DNA of 64,000 bases from Anaeramoeba flamelloides (Eukaryota > Metamonada > Anaeramoebidae): positions 6,101,001-6,165,000 of the forward strand of contig JANTQA010000048.1 of NCBI GenBank assembly GCA_027625915.1, written 5' to 3'. The position numbers and the translations under genes were made by a program. Every line of letters starts with the position of its first letter. The first letter of the stretch is position 1. The notes beneath the pieces were generated by a model that saw only the letters and a program-made list of their open reading frames with translations, was not told where the DNA came from and did no database searches. Positions 10,966-22,636 of this stretch are shown piece after piece.

Positions 10966-11545
10966 TTCGGTTTTTTTTAATTTTTGTTTTGATTAGAAAA
11001 CCAATAGATTTTTGAAACAAAAACAAAAATTAAAAAAAACCTAGGCACTCTATGATACTTCACGTTTGGTTTTTATACCCATTGGTATGAAATGAAAAGC
11101 TAGTAAATATTATTTTCATTTGAAAAATTAAAGAAAAAATACCATTAGTTTTTCTTGAGTTTTCTTTTTATTTAGAAAATCAATAGATTTTCTTAAGGTT
11201 TTCTTGAGTTTTCTATTTATTGCTGAAGTGTTCTAGGTTTTTTTTTACTTTAGAAATAAACAGAAAATTTTAATAAATTTTCAGTTTATTTCAAAAAGTA
11301 AAAAAAAAAAAAACTAACGAAAATCAATAGATTATCTAAATAAAATAGAAAACCTCAAAAAAAAACTAGAACACTTAACGAATTAAACAGAAAACCTCAA
11401 GAAAACTGCCATTAGTTTTTTTTTTTAATTTAAGAAATAAAAATAAAATTTCGTGAATTTTCTGTTTATTTCTAAAATTAAAAAAAAAATATAGGTACTT
11501 GATTGCACTCTACATCACTCTAAGTAAGGGTTTCCAAACACTAAA
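10966..11545. repeat. Cluster of nested hairpin repeats
   Basis: Several palindromes stand side by side and inside each other. At 10969-11043 arms built on TTTTTTTTAATTTTTGTTTT pair with their complement. At 11243-11302 TTTACTTTAGAAATAAACAG pairs with the mirrored arm ending TTATTTCAAAAAGTAAA. At 11418-11490 a related hairpin occurs. An outer pair, CTTGAGTTTTCTATTTATTG (11193 on) against the stretch around 11360-11402, encloses the middle one. The same hairpin type recurs at 62630-62782. The cluster is non-coding; stacked insertions of a small fold-back element are inferred. Confidence 0.55.
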
Positions 11546-12630
11546 GAGTTGTACAAGTTTTTTTACCTATCTGTAAGGTATGTGAGATTATAACCCATGC
11601 ATTGCTTTTCTTTATAAAATGAAAAGAAAGGTTTTTATTAAATAAAGATCAACGAAAACAAGAAATGAAAATGGAGAAATACAACAAATAAAAAAAAGAT
11701 TTAAAAGAATAAATTAAAAATTATTTTATTGCTTTTTTTTTGTACCTATATTTTGAATTGTTCGAGTTGTATTCTTTAACGTAAAAATTTTTGGTATCAT
11801 GGCCATAATTTTTTTTAGTGAAGAGGCCTAAATATTTGAACATCTATTAATCAAACATAAATATGATCTTAGTTTATTAAGTTTTATATTTAAAATTTAT
11901 ATACATATAACATCTATAAAGCATTGTTTTTTTAAAATATAACTTTTTTTTTTTTTTTTGGAATTTTCTTTAAAATTACTTATTATTCATCGATTTTTAT
12001 TATTACGCCTATTGTAAATTGGAATATATCGGGATGGAAATGTTTTTTTTTAACTGGAAATAAAAAAAAAATTCGAGATCTGAAAGTTTTTTGTTTGAAT
12101 AAATACAATAAATAATTTGGAATTTTACTTATTTAATATTTTGGATTCGAAACTAATAACATAAAAAAAAAAAAAGCACAATTACACGTTAATACCAATT
12201 TTGTGAAAACTGTGAATTGTTAAAAGGGAAGACACAATCAGAACACCTATGAACTATACAAACCTTTTTTTTTTTTTGAATATCTAATAAATGTTATTTT
12301 TATTTTTCGTTTTCCCTGTTGAAAGTTATAAACAATATATTGATTAATTTTTCAAAAAAAAACATTAAAGAAATGAAAACTTCAAACATTTTAAATAAAA
12401 GAAGGAATAAAACATTTGAAATTACCAGATAAAAATTGTAGTTTGACAATTTTTTACACACACATATAGATATAAAAAGAAAATTAAAGGTTTACTAACA
12501 TCTCATTTTCAATAACTTTATTTTCAATAATATAAATTATAATAAAAATTTACCAAATAATTTTTGTAAATTACATCGTTTTTCCAGATTTTTTTAGATG
12601 ATTATTATCATCTAGAAAGTTAATAGTAAT

Positions 12631-12661
<31 letters not shown>

Positions 12662-12839
12662 CACGGAGGAAACACATGAACAAAAATATGATGTTGGGAA
12701 GTTGTTATTATTAGAGTGAACGGTTATTATTGAAATAAAATAAACAAAAACAAGATTTATTAATATTTATATAAAAACCAAATTAAAAATATTAACATAT
12801 CTAAATTCAATTTTTGCCAAAAAAATCCTATTCAATCAA
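11546..12839. other. AT-rich intergenic DNA
   Basis: Homopolymer runs, including about 25 A at 12636-12660. No coding frame or paired repeat was recognised. Confidence 0.5.
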
Positions 12840-13075
12840 TTCTAGAAGAAACGCCAAATTAGAACCATTCACTAACAGAAATTTTAACAACTGTTGATGA
12901 ATTACAATACCCAAAAACAAAAAATAAATAATTATCAATACTCATTAATAAAAAGTGTGTTAAAAATTTTGGAGATGGGTAAAACAAATATCCATTGGTA
13001 AATATGTTCAAATTCTATTAGGAATATTGATCTATCAAAATGTTAGATACTATCAACTAAATTTTATCTGAGAGC
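12840..13075. repeat. Dispersed repeat of about 240 bp, copy 1
   Basis: The reverse complement of 38160-38400 matches this block over its whole length. Shared stretches include ATAAATAATTATCAATACTC against its partner, GTTAAAAATTTTGGAGA, and ATTCTATTAGGAATATTGAT. It is non-coding, and no ends or target duplication were found. Confidence 0.6.
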
Positions 13076-13676
13076 ATCTATTTTGATAAGCTGACTTTAA
13101 AATAATATCAATTAGGTGTAAAAAATTATGAATCGAACGAAATAAGTTTGATAATTCAAAGAATGAAATGCAAACAAAATAAATACAAAAAGATGAAAAA
13201 ATGATTTTCATATTGGAAAAAAATATGAATTATTTCCACTTTGAATGAAATTGTATTATTGTGATAGTTTCTACCATTTTAACTGTGTAAATTTTTTTTG
13301 AATTTTCGTTTATGTTAATTATTTTATTTATTTTATTGATAAAAAAAATATATATAATTTCAATATTGCATTTTTTTTTAAAAACTAATAGAATCGACTT
13401 TTACAAATAGATTGACTTATAATTTATATATTTTTATTTTTTTACATTTCTTGAATTGGTACATCTTTTTTCTTTTCAAAATTATGGTTAAAATAAAATA
13501 TCATTACAATGTTTTATATTTATTATAAAATATTCTTGGCTATGTATCGCATATAAAAACCCACATTAAACATAAGTTGGTTAAAATAACAAATAATAAA
13601 AACTCATCTCCCCAGATACCACTAAACACCATTTTATAAGGAAGAAGTAACATTTGACATTTTTTATAAAATTTAA

Positions 13677-13874
13677 TACAGTCAGTTCCAAATTAAACCA
13701 CAAACTTCAATGAAAATTAAAGTATAATAAAAATCCCAAATTAAAGCACAAAATTCATATTCTTGTAAAATAATTTGCTTAAAACTAAATTCCAAAATTT
13801 AGGCCTTAATTTGAGATTTTTTTGTACCTTACATTTTGTTTAAATCCCGTGCCTTAAAATTGAAACCGAATGTA
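13677..13874. mobile_element. Fold-back Tc1-like MITE, copy 3
   Basis: A 198-bp palindromic unit with left end TACAGTCAGTTCCAAATTAA and right end AAATTGAAACCGAATGTA. The arms carry CACAAACTTCAATGAAAATT and TTTGAGATTTTTTTGTACC, as in the other copies. Confidence 0.7.
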
Positions 13875-14089
13875 ATCAGAATCATTTTATCAAATAAATA
13901 TTTTTTGAGTACAAGAAAATATTGAAATTTGGCAATTTAAATACCTATCATTAACAAATTGGTGGAAATTAACCTGATTTAATTCTAGCTGGATCTTAAA
14001 TTTTCTATTTTGAAAAAATATTTTTATTTATTTATATTTTAATTTCTTAAGAAAATTTTGTTTTAAACTGAGTACCACATTTTGTTGTA

Positions 14090-14288
14090 TACAATCAGCT
14101 CCACCTTAAGATACAAACTTTCATGTACATTTAAGATACAAAAAAATCTCAAATTGACGCACATTTTTTGGATTTTTTTTTTACACAAATTATTTAACTA
14201 GAATCTGAGTTTTATGTCTTGATTTGAATATTTTTATGTGCCTAAAATTTTGTTGTAAGTTTTTCTCTTAAAAGTTGAACTGGTTTTA
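14090..14288. mobile_element. Fold-back Tc1-like MITE, copy 4
   Basis: A 199-bp unit with left end TACAATCAGCTCCACCTTAA and right end AAAAGTTGAACTGGTTTTA. It lies 215 bp from copy 3 and just ahead of the second 0.9-kb duplicated block. Confidence 0.68.
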
Positions 14289-14349
14289 CTCGAAATTAAT
14301 CATATACTAAGCGAAAAATAGAGATGTCCGGTATTTTAAGCAAATCCTT

Positions 14350-15270
14350 TCTTTTCTCAAACCAAACTAGAAGATCATCTTTTCAAATAAACTAAATTTA
14401 AATATATATAATAATAAAAAAATTCTAATCAAAATATATTTTAAAAAAGTTGATTCTTCTACTTCTTAATTTGAATGAATCGAAAAAATTTATAACTTGA
14501 ATTTTTAATATCATTACTCTTTATTATTATTTTAAAAAATCATTTCTTTACAAATTTCCTTTCAAAATAATTTTTTCATTATATTTTTATCAATCAAAAT
14601 GAAAATACAGATACTATTTCAAAAATTAAAGTAAAAGAATTGAATTCTTGAAATCAAAAAAACAGTTACAAAATTATCAACTAGAAATCAAAGAAAAATT
14701 TAGAAAAAATATCAATCAGAATTTACTATTATTATATTTTTTATAGTTTAACAGAAAATATTTTTTTTCCAAATCAAACTAAATCATCAGTATAATCTAT
14801 TTTTTCTGAAGAAAATTTTCAAAAAATATCCAATTTTCTGAAAAAAATCAGAATTTAGATTAATTAAATGACAATTAGAAATAATTTTTTTTTGAAAACT
14901 CCTTCGAAATCATTATTTTTGATTCACAAAAAAGGTTTTGATTTCTAAAAAAATTCCAAAATGAAATCGAAATAAAATCAAGTAAAGAAGAAGTTATAAT
15001 TATAGATAAGATCAAGTAATAAATGTTTTTTTTAATAATTTTCTTCTTGATCAATCTTTGGATTTTTTTTGATTTCCATTTTTTTATTAGGAAGTAATAT
15101 ATATCATATTAGAATATATTCAACATCACCCCTTTTTGTAAAATATTAATTAATTTGATTTTATAATTGAATTCAATTGTGCAATTTCGAATTGGCCAAT
15201 GACACTTCATATTGGAAAAAAGTATCTGATCGTTCAATAGAGTAATAATTTTTCAAAGAAGATTTAATTT
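14350..15270. repeat. Duplicated block of about 0.9 kb, copy 2
   Basis: This is the direct-orientation partner of 8200-9140. It shares AAACAGTTACAAAA, CAAAGAAAAATTTAGAAAAA and TATCCAATTTTCTGAA with small changes. No eL38 exon follows it. Confidence 0.6.
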
Positions 15271-16360
15271 TTTTTATTTTAGAATAAAATTAATATTTAT
15301 TTATTTATTTTAAATAGAAAAATATTCTGTCCTATTAGTTAAACAATTTGTATACTATTAAAAATTGAAATTTGGTTAGATATCAAAAATAACCACTCTA
15401 AAACTCTTATTTCAACTTGTAGAAATTATGGACTTTGATTATTTATTAAATTTACTTGTGTATTTTTTGAAAAGTTGATGAAATTTTGTTTACTGTTAAT
15501 TTCAAAATAAAAAAATCAAAATTTTCATTTGTATTTCCAAAAAAAAAAGATCTAAAGAATTAAAATAAATCACCAAAGTTAAAATTCTCTAAAAGGTAAA
15601 TTAATAATTTACCACTGACTAGTAGAGAATTGAAATTTTGAAATGTTTATATGGCATTTATAAATCTAATTTTGGAAAGATGAATGAGAATTTTGTTCCA
15701 TTTATTTTGAAATAAATTGTGCTATTTTCCAGACTAATACCAATTAAAGTGATATATTTCTTCTAAAAACAAAAAATGAAACATGATAAGAATATCATAA
15801 TCCATACAAACACTTTCAAGACTTTTTCAAACTTTCAGACTGATAATCTGAAAGATTTCGGTCTCTGATATTCTTTCTTATTATTTCAAATTTCAAATAC
15901 TTGATACAAACTTCGAAAAGCCAAAAAAGGATAAAAATTAATAATTAACAAAAGATAGCATTTTGAATTTAATTGAAATTTTTCACCATTTTTAGATCAA
16001 AGAAAAATATTTGTTAACTTTAAATAAATTAAAACTCTTTTTATCAAAACCAAAAAGTGGAAAGGTGGATAAAGAACTTTTTTTTCAAAGTTTAACTTGT
16101 AATAACTTATAACTTGTAAATTATTGAATATTGATCTTGTTATTCAGTTCAAAATTTGGAACAATATCAAAAAAACAAAAATCTTGTCAAGTCAAAAAAA
16201 GTGATTCCAATTTTTGTGTTATTCTCGTTGTCTTGTGAATAAAAATTTTATCATTTTTTCACATATTTTGATCAATAAAATACTTTTTTCAATTGGAGCA
16301 AAATAACCACAAACTTAACAACAAAACAAGATCAATTTTAACAATAAAACCAACCTAACT
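15271..16360. other. AT-rich intergenic DNA and Sds3 5' flank
   Basis: No coding frame was seen. The last 100 bases before the Sds3 ATG are A-rich, unlike the T-rich DNA further out, which fits a 5' UTR. Confidence 0.45.
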
Positions 16361-17307
16361 ATGGACGTTGAACAAACAAACGAAACTGAAAAAACAAAAG
16401 AAGGCAAAGAAGAAAACAAGGAAAAGAATGAAGAAGAAATAGGATCTGATTTTCTTGAAAAATCATTAGACTTCAATCAACTGATCGAGGTCTTAAAAAA
16501 GCAAAACCTGAGTATCGATGAAGAAAAAAAAAAAGTTTTTAAGAAAATTCATTCAAATTTTATTGAAGAAATCGAAAATTTAATTGAACAACGTGACTTT
16601 GAACTCCAAAAAATTAAGAATTGGTCAGAATCCCAATTTATTGGTTTGAAAAAAACCTTTGAATTTGAAAAAAAAACTACGAACGATGAATTTGAAATGG
16701 AAAAAGACGATTTACAACAAAAAATGTACATTGATCTTAAAAAAAAAGAAATTGAATTTAACCAAATGCTGGAAAGAAAAAGAAAGAATAACAATTCTGA
16801 AATTTCTTCAGAAACTAATGTTTATCAGGAATTTTTACATCAGCTAAATCGTAACAAATCTTTTTTTGTTTCTTCAATAACAAATCTTCATAACCAATAT
16901 CTTCGCTTCTTCTAATTTTTGTGCTTTTCTCTTGCGTATTTTTTTCTATTTTCTTGAACTCGCAATTCAACAAACTACCAAAATAGAACAAAAAGCTGAT
17001 CGAACAATCAAAATTGAACCAGAGTTACAAGAAATCGAAGAACTTTGTAAGAATTTCAACAATCCTTTTTTCATCTCTTTTCACTTTCTTGTCTTTTTAT
17101 TATGTTTAAATTTATCTCCAAAATTAACAAAAACCTGCTTTTTTTTTTTTTTTTTTTCTTTTTATTTTTTTGTTCATTCTTTATCCAATGCAAATAACAG
17201 TAACGAACAAAAAAACACCTTTAACTGAAGAAGAAATTCAACAAGATATTTCAATTATTAAAAAATCAATGTTGATCGACAATAAATCTGAAAAAAAGCA
17301 TTACTAA
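16361..17307 (+). CDS. SUDS3: Sds3/BRMS1-type subunit of a Sin3 histone deacetylase complex (three exons)
   Basis: Exon 1 (16361-16850) encodes an acidic N-terminus and then a long coiled coil. The coil reads LDFNQLIEVLKKQNLSIDEE, with HSNFIEEIENLIEQRDFELQ and MLERKRK further on, which is the Sds3/BRMS1 layout. Intron 1 is 16851-16986 (GTAACA...AAATAG), exon 2 is 16987-17046, intron 2 is 17047-17200 (GTAAGA...AATAACAG) and exon 3 is 17201-17307. The phases agree and give about 218 residues. The end, PLTEEEIQQDISIIKKS, matches the conserved LLTEEQI.EDL..L block of vertebrate SUDS3. The family bridges Sin3 and HDAC in nuclear corepressor complexes. The first donor (AATC|GTAACA) is the least certain point; reading on instead would meet a stop at 16913. 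Confidence 0.82.
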
Positions 17308-18149
17308 ATTAAGCCTCTCGCAAAAATAAAACACAAGACATCTTTTGTAAAATTCAACAAAATTTTTTTTATTTTTGGAATCTTTTTGTATTGACACTGG
17401 GGTTAAGGATCGCTTTTTACTGCATGTATTATATTGTTTTTGAAGACCATTATTTGACTATGAAGGAGTTTTTAAATAATCATTGAAATGTATCTTTTTG
17501 GAATTTGACATCAAAATGTGATAGAATTTAATCTGACCATCTTTTTTCAATTATTCAATCTTCCTTTCATTTAAAATTACCTTTTAAAACGAAAACACAC
17601 CAAACACAATCAAAAGTGTCTATCCAAAAAATACTTTATACTCAATTTCGATCTATTTGTTTGAAAATTGATAATTTTTAAAAAAAACAATAGAAGATTA
17701 AGGGCCTAGTTGCTTACTGGGATTTCCTTCATACCTGGGGAGTGACTTAATATCTCAAAATGATATTTTGGAATTGCTCTTCTTTTTGTTGGGAATTTCA
17801 AATAATTAAAAGAAAATATGGTAAAGATTCAGAGTATTCCAATTTCAAAAATTAAAAGAAATACTAAAAAAAAAAATTCAAAGCATTTTAAGATTGAAAA
17901 TTTCAAAGTTTGTCAAAAATAAAAAATCATAAAGGATCTAAAACAAAAATTTTTAAAAAAAAATCAAAGTATCCTAATTACTAAAATTCATACAACGAAA
18001 AACAATTTAACGCATTCTAAATGCATAAAATTCAAATGAAAGGAAAAAAATCCAAAAGGATTTTAATTAAAAAAGTGAAATTTAAAAAAAAAGAAATCTT
18101 AAAGATTTAATATTTCCAAAATTCAAGTTTTAAAAAAAACAAACCAAAA
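17308..18149. other. Intergenic DNA with an exon-like patch on the - strand
   Basis: About 17712-17830 on - reads open as FPTKRRAIPKYHFEILSHSP and then GMKEIPVSN before TAG. Base composition is clearly richer in G+C than the flanks. Possible splice signals (AACAAAAAG acceptor, CCCAG|GTATGA donor) are present, but no partner exon was found. It could be an orphan exon or a gene remnant. Confidence 0.3.
17325..17330 (+). terminator. Putative poly(A) signal of the Sds3 gene
   Basis: AATAAA 17 bases after the stop, in a less AT-rich context than the surrounding DNA. Confidence 0.45.
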
Positions 18150-18640
18150 CTTTTTCTTGGTTTGTATTTACAAGTTCTTAAATTTCTTCCATTTAGAGTA
18201 AATTGTTTTCTTTTAATTCAAAATCTATTTAATTCAATTTAATCCCAGTTTGTGATTATTTTATAACCCTTATTATTTCGCATCTAATGTTTTTGATTTA
18301 TTTAACTCAAAGCAGAATAATTTAACAGATGAAAAAAAAAGAAAAAAAAAAAAATGAAAAAATAAAAACAAAACTTCGAGATCTCAAGAAATCAAAAAGA
18401 GAAATACTTAAATACTTACTTATATTCACAATAATGATTCAAATCTATTTAAATTTGAAATTGGGTATCACTAATATGACTCTTTTCTAAAAATTACACT
18501 ATTTTTCATTGCTCATTTTAAGAAATTTATCATGTTCGTCACTAGTGCACTTTTGCTTGGAATTAAGCACTCATAAGTAAAGATTAAGAGTTTTTTTCCG
18601 ATTTCAAAAAGAAAATTATCTCAATAATGACACAACCCAA
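18150..18640. repeat. Dispersed repeat of about 0.5 kb, copy 1
   Basis: This block aligns with 26870-27370 and, over its second half, with 57700-58025. Common landmarks are CTCAAGAAATCAAAAAG against CTCAAAAAGCGCCAAAG, ATTTAAATTTGAAATTGGGT against ATTTAAATTGGAAATTGAGT, and AATTAAGCACTCATAA against ATTAGTATTAGATACTCATAA. It is non-coding. Confidence 0.5.
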
Positions 18641-18681
18641 AGTGAAAATTTTTTACTCTTTTAAAATTTAAATACTAGCAT

Positions 18682-19932
18682 TAGAGGTTTTGATGATAAC
18701 ATATATTATCATGATTTTAACAATAAAACCGCGGTAGTATTAAAAAAATCGCGCTTCGTCCAACTTTATCGGGAAAAATCATAAAATCGTAATAAAATAA
18801 TTATCGCACAAAAATGAAATTTTTTTTTTTTAAATCACCTTAAAAAAAATCTCTTGACTTTCAAAAAGCCTTGCGACTTTTCTAACACCTCCACCCTTAA
18901 AAACGTTTGAAAGTGTTTGTAAGTGTTTTGAATTGATTTCAGGTGTTTGAAAGTTTTGAAAGACAGAAAACTTTTATAAACGGAATGAGTTTTATTTGTA
19001 GTGGAAAAAGAAATTCTTTTCTTTTAATTTTTTTTTTTAACAAAATATAACATCTCAAACAAATTTTATGATCCTAAATAAATAATAATCCATTTCAGCA
19101 ATATCCTCGAATATAAGATAGATGTGTTTTTTTAAAATGGAGTTGTTATCTTCACAAGTTAAATAAGCAAAAAGAATAAAGAGTAATTTTCCTTCTGTTT
19201 GGTGATCGATCCATAAAACAAAAACCTCTTTAGCTCTAGTTGTGTTTTCTGGCTAATACAAAGATACTCAAAGAAGAAGAATAACAAAAAGAAAACAATA
19301 ATTGATAAAAAATCTTAATAATTGGTGATAATCTGGCAAGGAAGTTGTAAAAGCTTTTGAAAAAGTTATACAACCCATTTTATCTTTCAAAGAATATTGA
19401 AAATGTTTTCACCCAAGATCACATTCTTTAAAGAACAGACGAAGGGTTGGTTGTTTTAGAAGCTAATTATTCAACACAATTCACAACACCAGTTTTGACT
19501 GAGATAATATTTATTTCTCTTTTATTCTTATTGTTGTTGATCTTAAAAGGATCAATAGGTTTGACAACCAAATAAAAATAAAATACAAATAAAACTCTTT
19601 GATCTTATCCTTAATTGAATCAATTATCTTTTTTGTTATTTTTTCAAAGAATAACTTTTAATCACATAATCTATTTTTTGATCAAAAAAAATTTCATGTT
19701 AAAAATATTGCTGAATTGGACCTAAAAACAAATCTACAATTATATCGCGATTACTTTTTAATCGTGATATTTCGACATTTATTATGATTTTATATATATT
19801 GCGATTTGTTAGATAATTATCGCGATAATATTGGATATCGTGATTTTTTATTATATTATCGCGATTAAATAAAAATTATCGCGATTTTTGTAACTTTATT
19901 GTGGATTGAGTATGATATCATCAAAACCCCTA
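18682..19932. mobile_element. Non-autonomous TIR element with ATCGCGAT subterminal repeats
   Basis: The left end TAGAGGTTTTGATGATAACA and the right end, ending TGATATCATCAAAACCCCTA, are inverted copies of about 22 bp bounding 1.25 kb. Inside both ends lie repeated ATCG-type words. On the right, ATCGCGAT or close forms occur repeatedly at 19744-19900; on the left they are at 18755-18812. CG is otherwise rare here, so these look like transposase-binding subterminal repeats. The flanks have ATT on both sides, too short to decide the target duplication. No transposase is visible. Confidence 0.55.
19430..19575 (+). pseudogene. Gene-like fragment inside the 1.25-kb TIR element
   Basis: This patch is less AT-rich than its surroundings. 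It is open in one frame as EGLVVLEANYSTQFTTPVLT, then a hydrophobic membrane-like stretch rich in Leu and Phe, then GSIGLTTK and stop. A short membrane-anchored tail of a captured host gene is one reading; the arrangement vaguely recalls the end of V-ATPase accessory subunits. No identification is claimed. Confidence 0.2.
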
Positions 19933-20874
19933 TTAATTTGTGATTTTTAACAGAATAAGTGAATGAACAAACCACGATAGAAATAAAATCTTGAAATAAC
20001 AAGTTGTAATATATTGGAATGGAATAAATATTTTCATTTTGTAAAAATATTGGTCTATTTATTGAAAATATTTAAAATCGTCGGTAGGAAAAATCCTTCA
20101 TTTAGTATTGAATTCAAAAATGAAATTATTGGGAGTCGGATCTATTCTCACGAATTTTTATTTTTTTTCATTAAATTTAGTTTTTCCATAAATGGGTATC
20201 CCCTTTGAACATGTTTCTGCGTTTTGAAATTCAATACAATCTTTTTTTTAGATTCTATTTACTTATATATACTCATAAAACAAAAAAGATGGTACTCATA
20301 TAAATCCCATTTGGCCAATAAAAATAATCTTAAAATAAAAAAAACGCTTTCATATACATGTATTTTATGTATTCTTTTATTTTCCATTATTTTAATAGTA
20401 GATTTAAATTAATTTTTTTCATCTGAATTATTAATTCAAAATAAAATCAAGTCATTCAATGTGAATAAATTGATTTTGTGATTTCTCTAAGTGGTGAAAA
20501 AAAAAAAAAAAAACAGTACTTTTAAAATGAATATTGATAATTTCGGACATCCTCTAGATTTTCAAGATATATCCAAGGATTGTTAGGGGTTTTCTTTAAT
20601 TACACTTTCAAATCAATTTGACACTTGTGAAGAATCAGTTAGCCGAATAAACCCATAATTTTTTTTTTTTTTTTTTTTTCATTTTTTATTGTTAAAATAT
20701 TTATAAAGGATTATTATGATCAAATAAGATTAGTATTTACTATTATCAACATAAACTTTTTTATATAAAAATTCTTGTAATTAGACTATTCATAATAATT
20801 CTGAAAGTAGTTCAACATTTATTATATACGAAAAAATTTGGGTTATGCTAATATGAAAAAATAAAATTAATAAA
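19933..20874. other. AT-rich intergenic DNA
   Basis: Open frames at 20014-20208 and 20224-20412 have AT-driven composition (Phe, Ile, Lys, Leu) and no recognisable similarity. Nothing else was seen. Confidence 0.5.
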
Positions 20875-21750
20875 TTCCAAGTTAGACAAAAATAATACTT
20901 TAATTATCAACCCCCCCATTAATAAAGTTTATTCACAATATAAACAATATCCCAGAACTTTATATTCTTGGAGTTATTGTATTTATTTTTATTAATAGCA
21001 CTTTGGTTTTTTTAAATTCCCTAGTCTAGAAAAAAGGTCTATTTTGGGTTAAAAAATTTTAAAAGGATGCAACAACGAATTTTCTTTAAACCAACTTTAT
21101 GATTTTTTTTTTAAAGAAATAATAACTAATAGTTTTTAAAAACACTCTATTGATCTAATAAAACTGAAATAGAGAGAGAGAGAGAGAAAATATTAATGAT
21201 AAATATTCGTTTTCCTATGTTTTTCAGAATTTTAATAATCAAGCAAAAGCAATTATTTTACTCTATTCTTTTAAATTCGAAAAAAGCAAATGGAAATATC
21301 CATCAAGTGCCGTAGAGTGCCTAGGTTTTTCAGAATTCGTAAAAAAGAGTAAAACCAAATATTTTACTCAATTCTTTTAAATCCCGTAAAAGCTAACAGT
21401 TTTTTTTTATTATTAGTATTATTTTGAAATACAGGGCAAATTTATTTAATTCCGTTTTATAACAAAAATTAAAAAAAAGCCAAAAAAAAAAATCAAAAAA
21501 AAATTTTTTTTTCCAATTTAAAAAATCAAATAATATTTAAAATAATTGATTTAATATTCAAAAGTTATTATTAAGAATTGTAATACTTTTGAAAGAAAAA
21601 AAGTAATCTTTTAGCTCAGAGAAGAAATGAATTAATTTTTTTATTATCATATTTGAAAAAAAAATATTAATTGAAAATTTGATTTTTCAATTTAAATTTT
21701 AAAAAGTTTTAAAAAATATTTCTTTATCGAAGATTTCTGATTAACCAAGA
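20875..21750. repeat. Dispersed repeat of about 0.8 kb, copy 1
   Basis: Matches 60800-61550 and 61640-64000 in the same direction. Landmarks in order are AAATTCCCTAGTCTAGAAAA, TCTAATAAAACTGAAATAGA, GAGTGCCTAGG, TTTTACTCAATTCTTTTAAA and a closing GATTTCTGATTAACC. A (GA)n microsatellite sits at about 21170-21187, just after the TA that in the third copy received a MITE. It is non-coding. Confidence 0.6.
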
Positions 21751-22605
21751 ATGTTAATATATAATTTATATTTATAAAAAATGAAAAATTCACAAATGTT
21801 TAATTTTTAATTTGATAAATTTTTTTAATGGTAGTGAAATCAAGAAATAATACTATATGTGTAAATTAGAAGAATCATCAAAAAAACGCCCAATTAAAAG
21901 ATTTTTTTGTTATTTTTCACTCTTTTGTGACTTTATTTTCTAATACATCATAAATTCTGTAATCAAAAAAGATAATTCCATTTCAATAATTTAATGTAAA
22001 ATTATTTAATATGGTTTAAGTTTAATTTGTTTACAATAATCAAAATTGATTATCAAAGTATTAGATTAATTTGGATTGTGCACTTGTACATCACAAATAT
22101 ATCAACTTCTACTGAGTAAAGTATTACTCATAAATAAGGTATTATATTGACAATCTAGAAATTTTCGAGATAATCAATATAACAGAAAATAATCAATAAC
22201 CTTGTGATTATATAAGGTACAAAAAACAATGTTTTAAAAAATTAATTTATTTTATTATTTTTTTAATCTCTATTATTTTTTACTTTTGGAAGTCTTTTTT
22301 TAAAAAATAAAACTTTCACTTTTACTTTTTTTCAGAAAGGCTACCCTATTCATTATAATGTTACTTATATTATTTTGAGGATATAAAACTACGAATAAAC
22401 TTCGATTTGAGTATTTTCCATAAACTGCCCATAATTGGGTTCAATAAACTCTCTTTAATAATAATAAAAAGAAGATAATTATCATAATTTTACGTTAAAT
22501 GTCATGATTTTATAAATCTACTCAATAATTAAATTGAGAGATCACCACATTCTCTAATAGTTTTTTATTATCCATTTTAATTACTATCTTACAAGGAAAA
22601 AAAAA

Positions 22606-22636
<31 letters not shown>

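Noticed and set aside
20014-20412. Two + strand frames of about 60 codons
   Set aside because: AT-driven composition, no similarity, no splice context.
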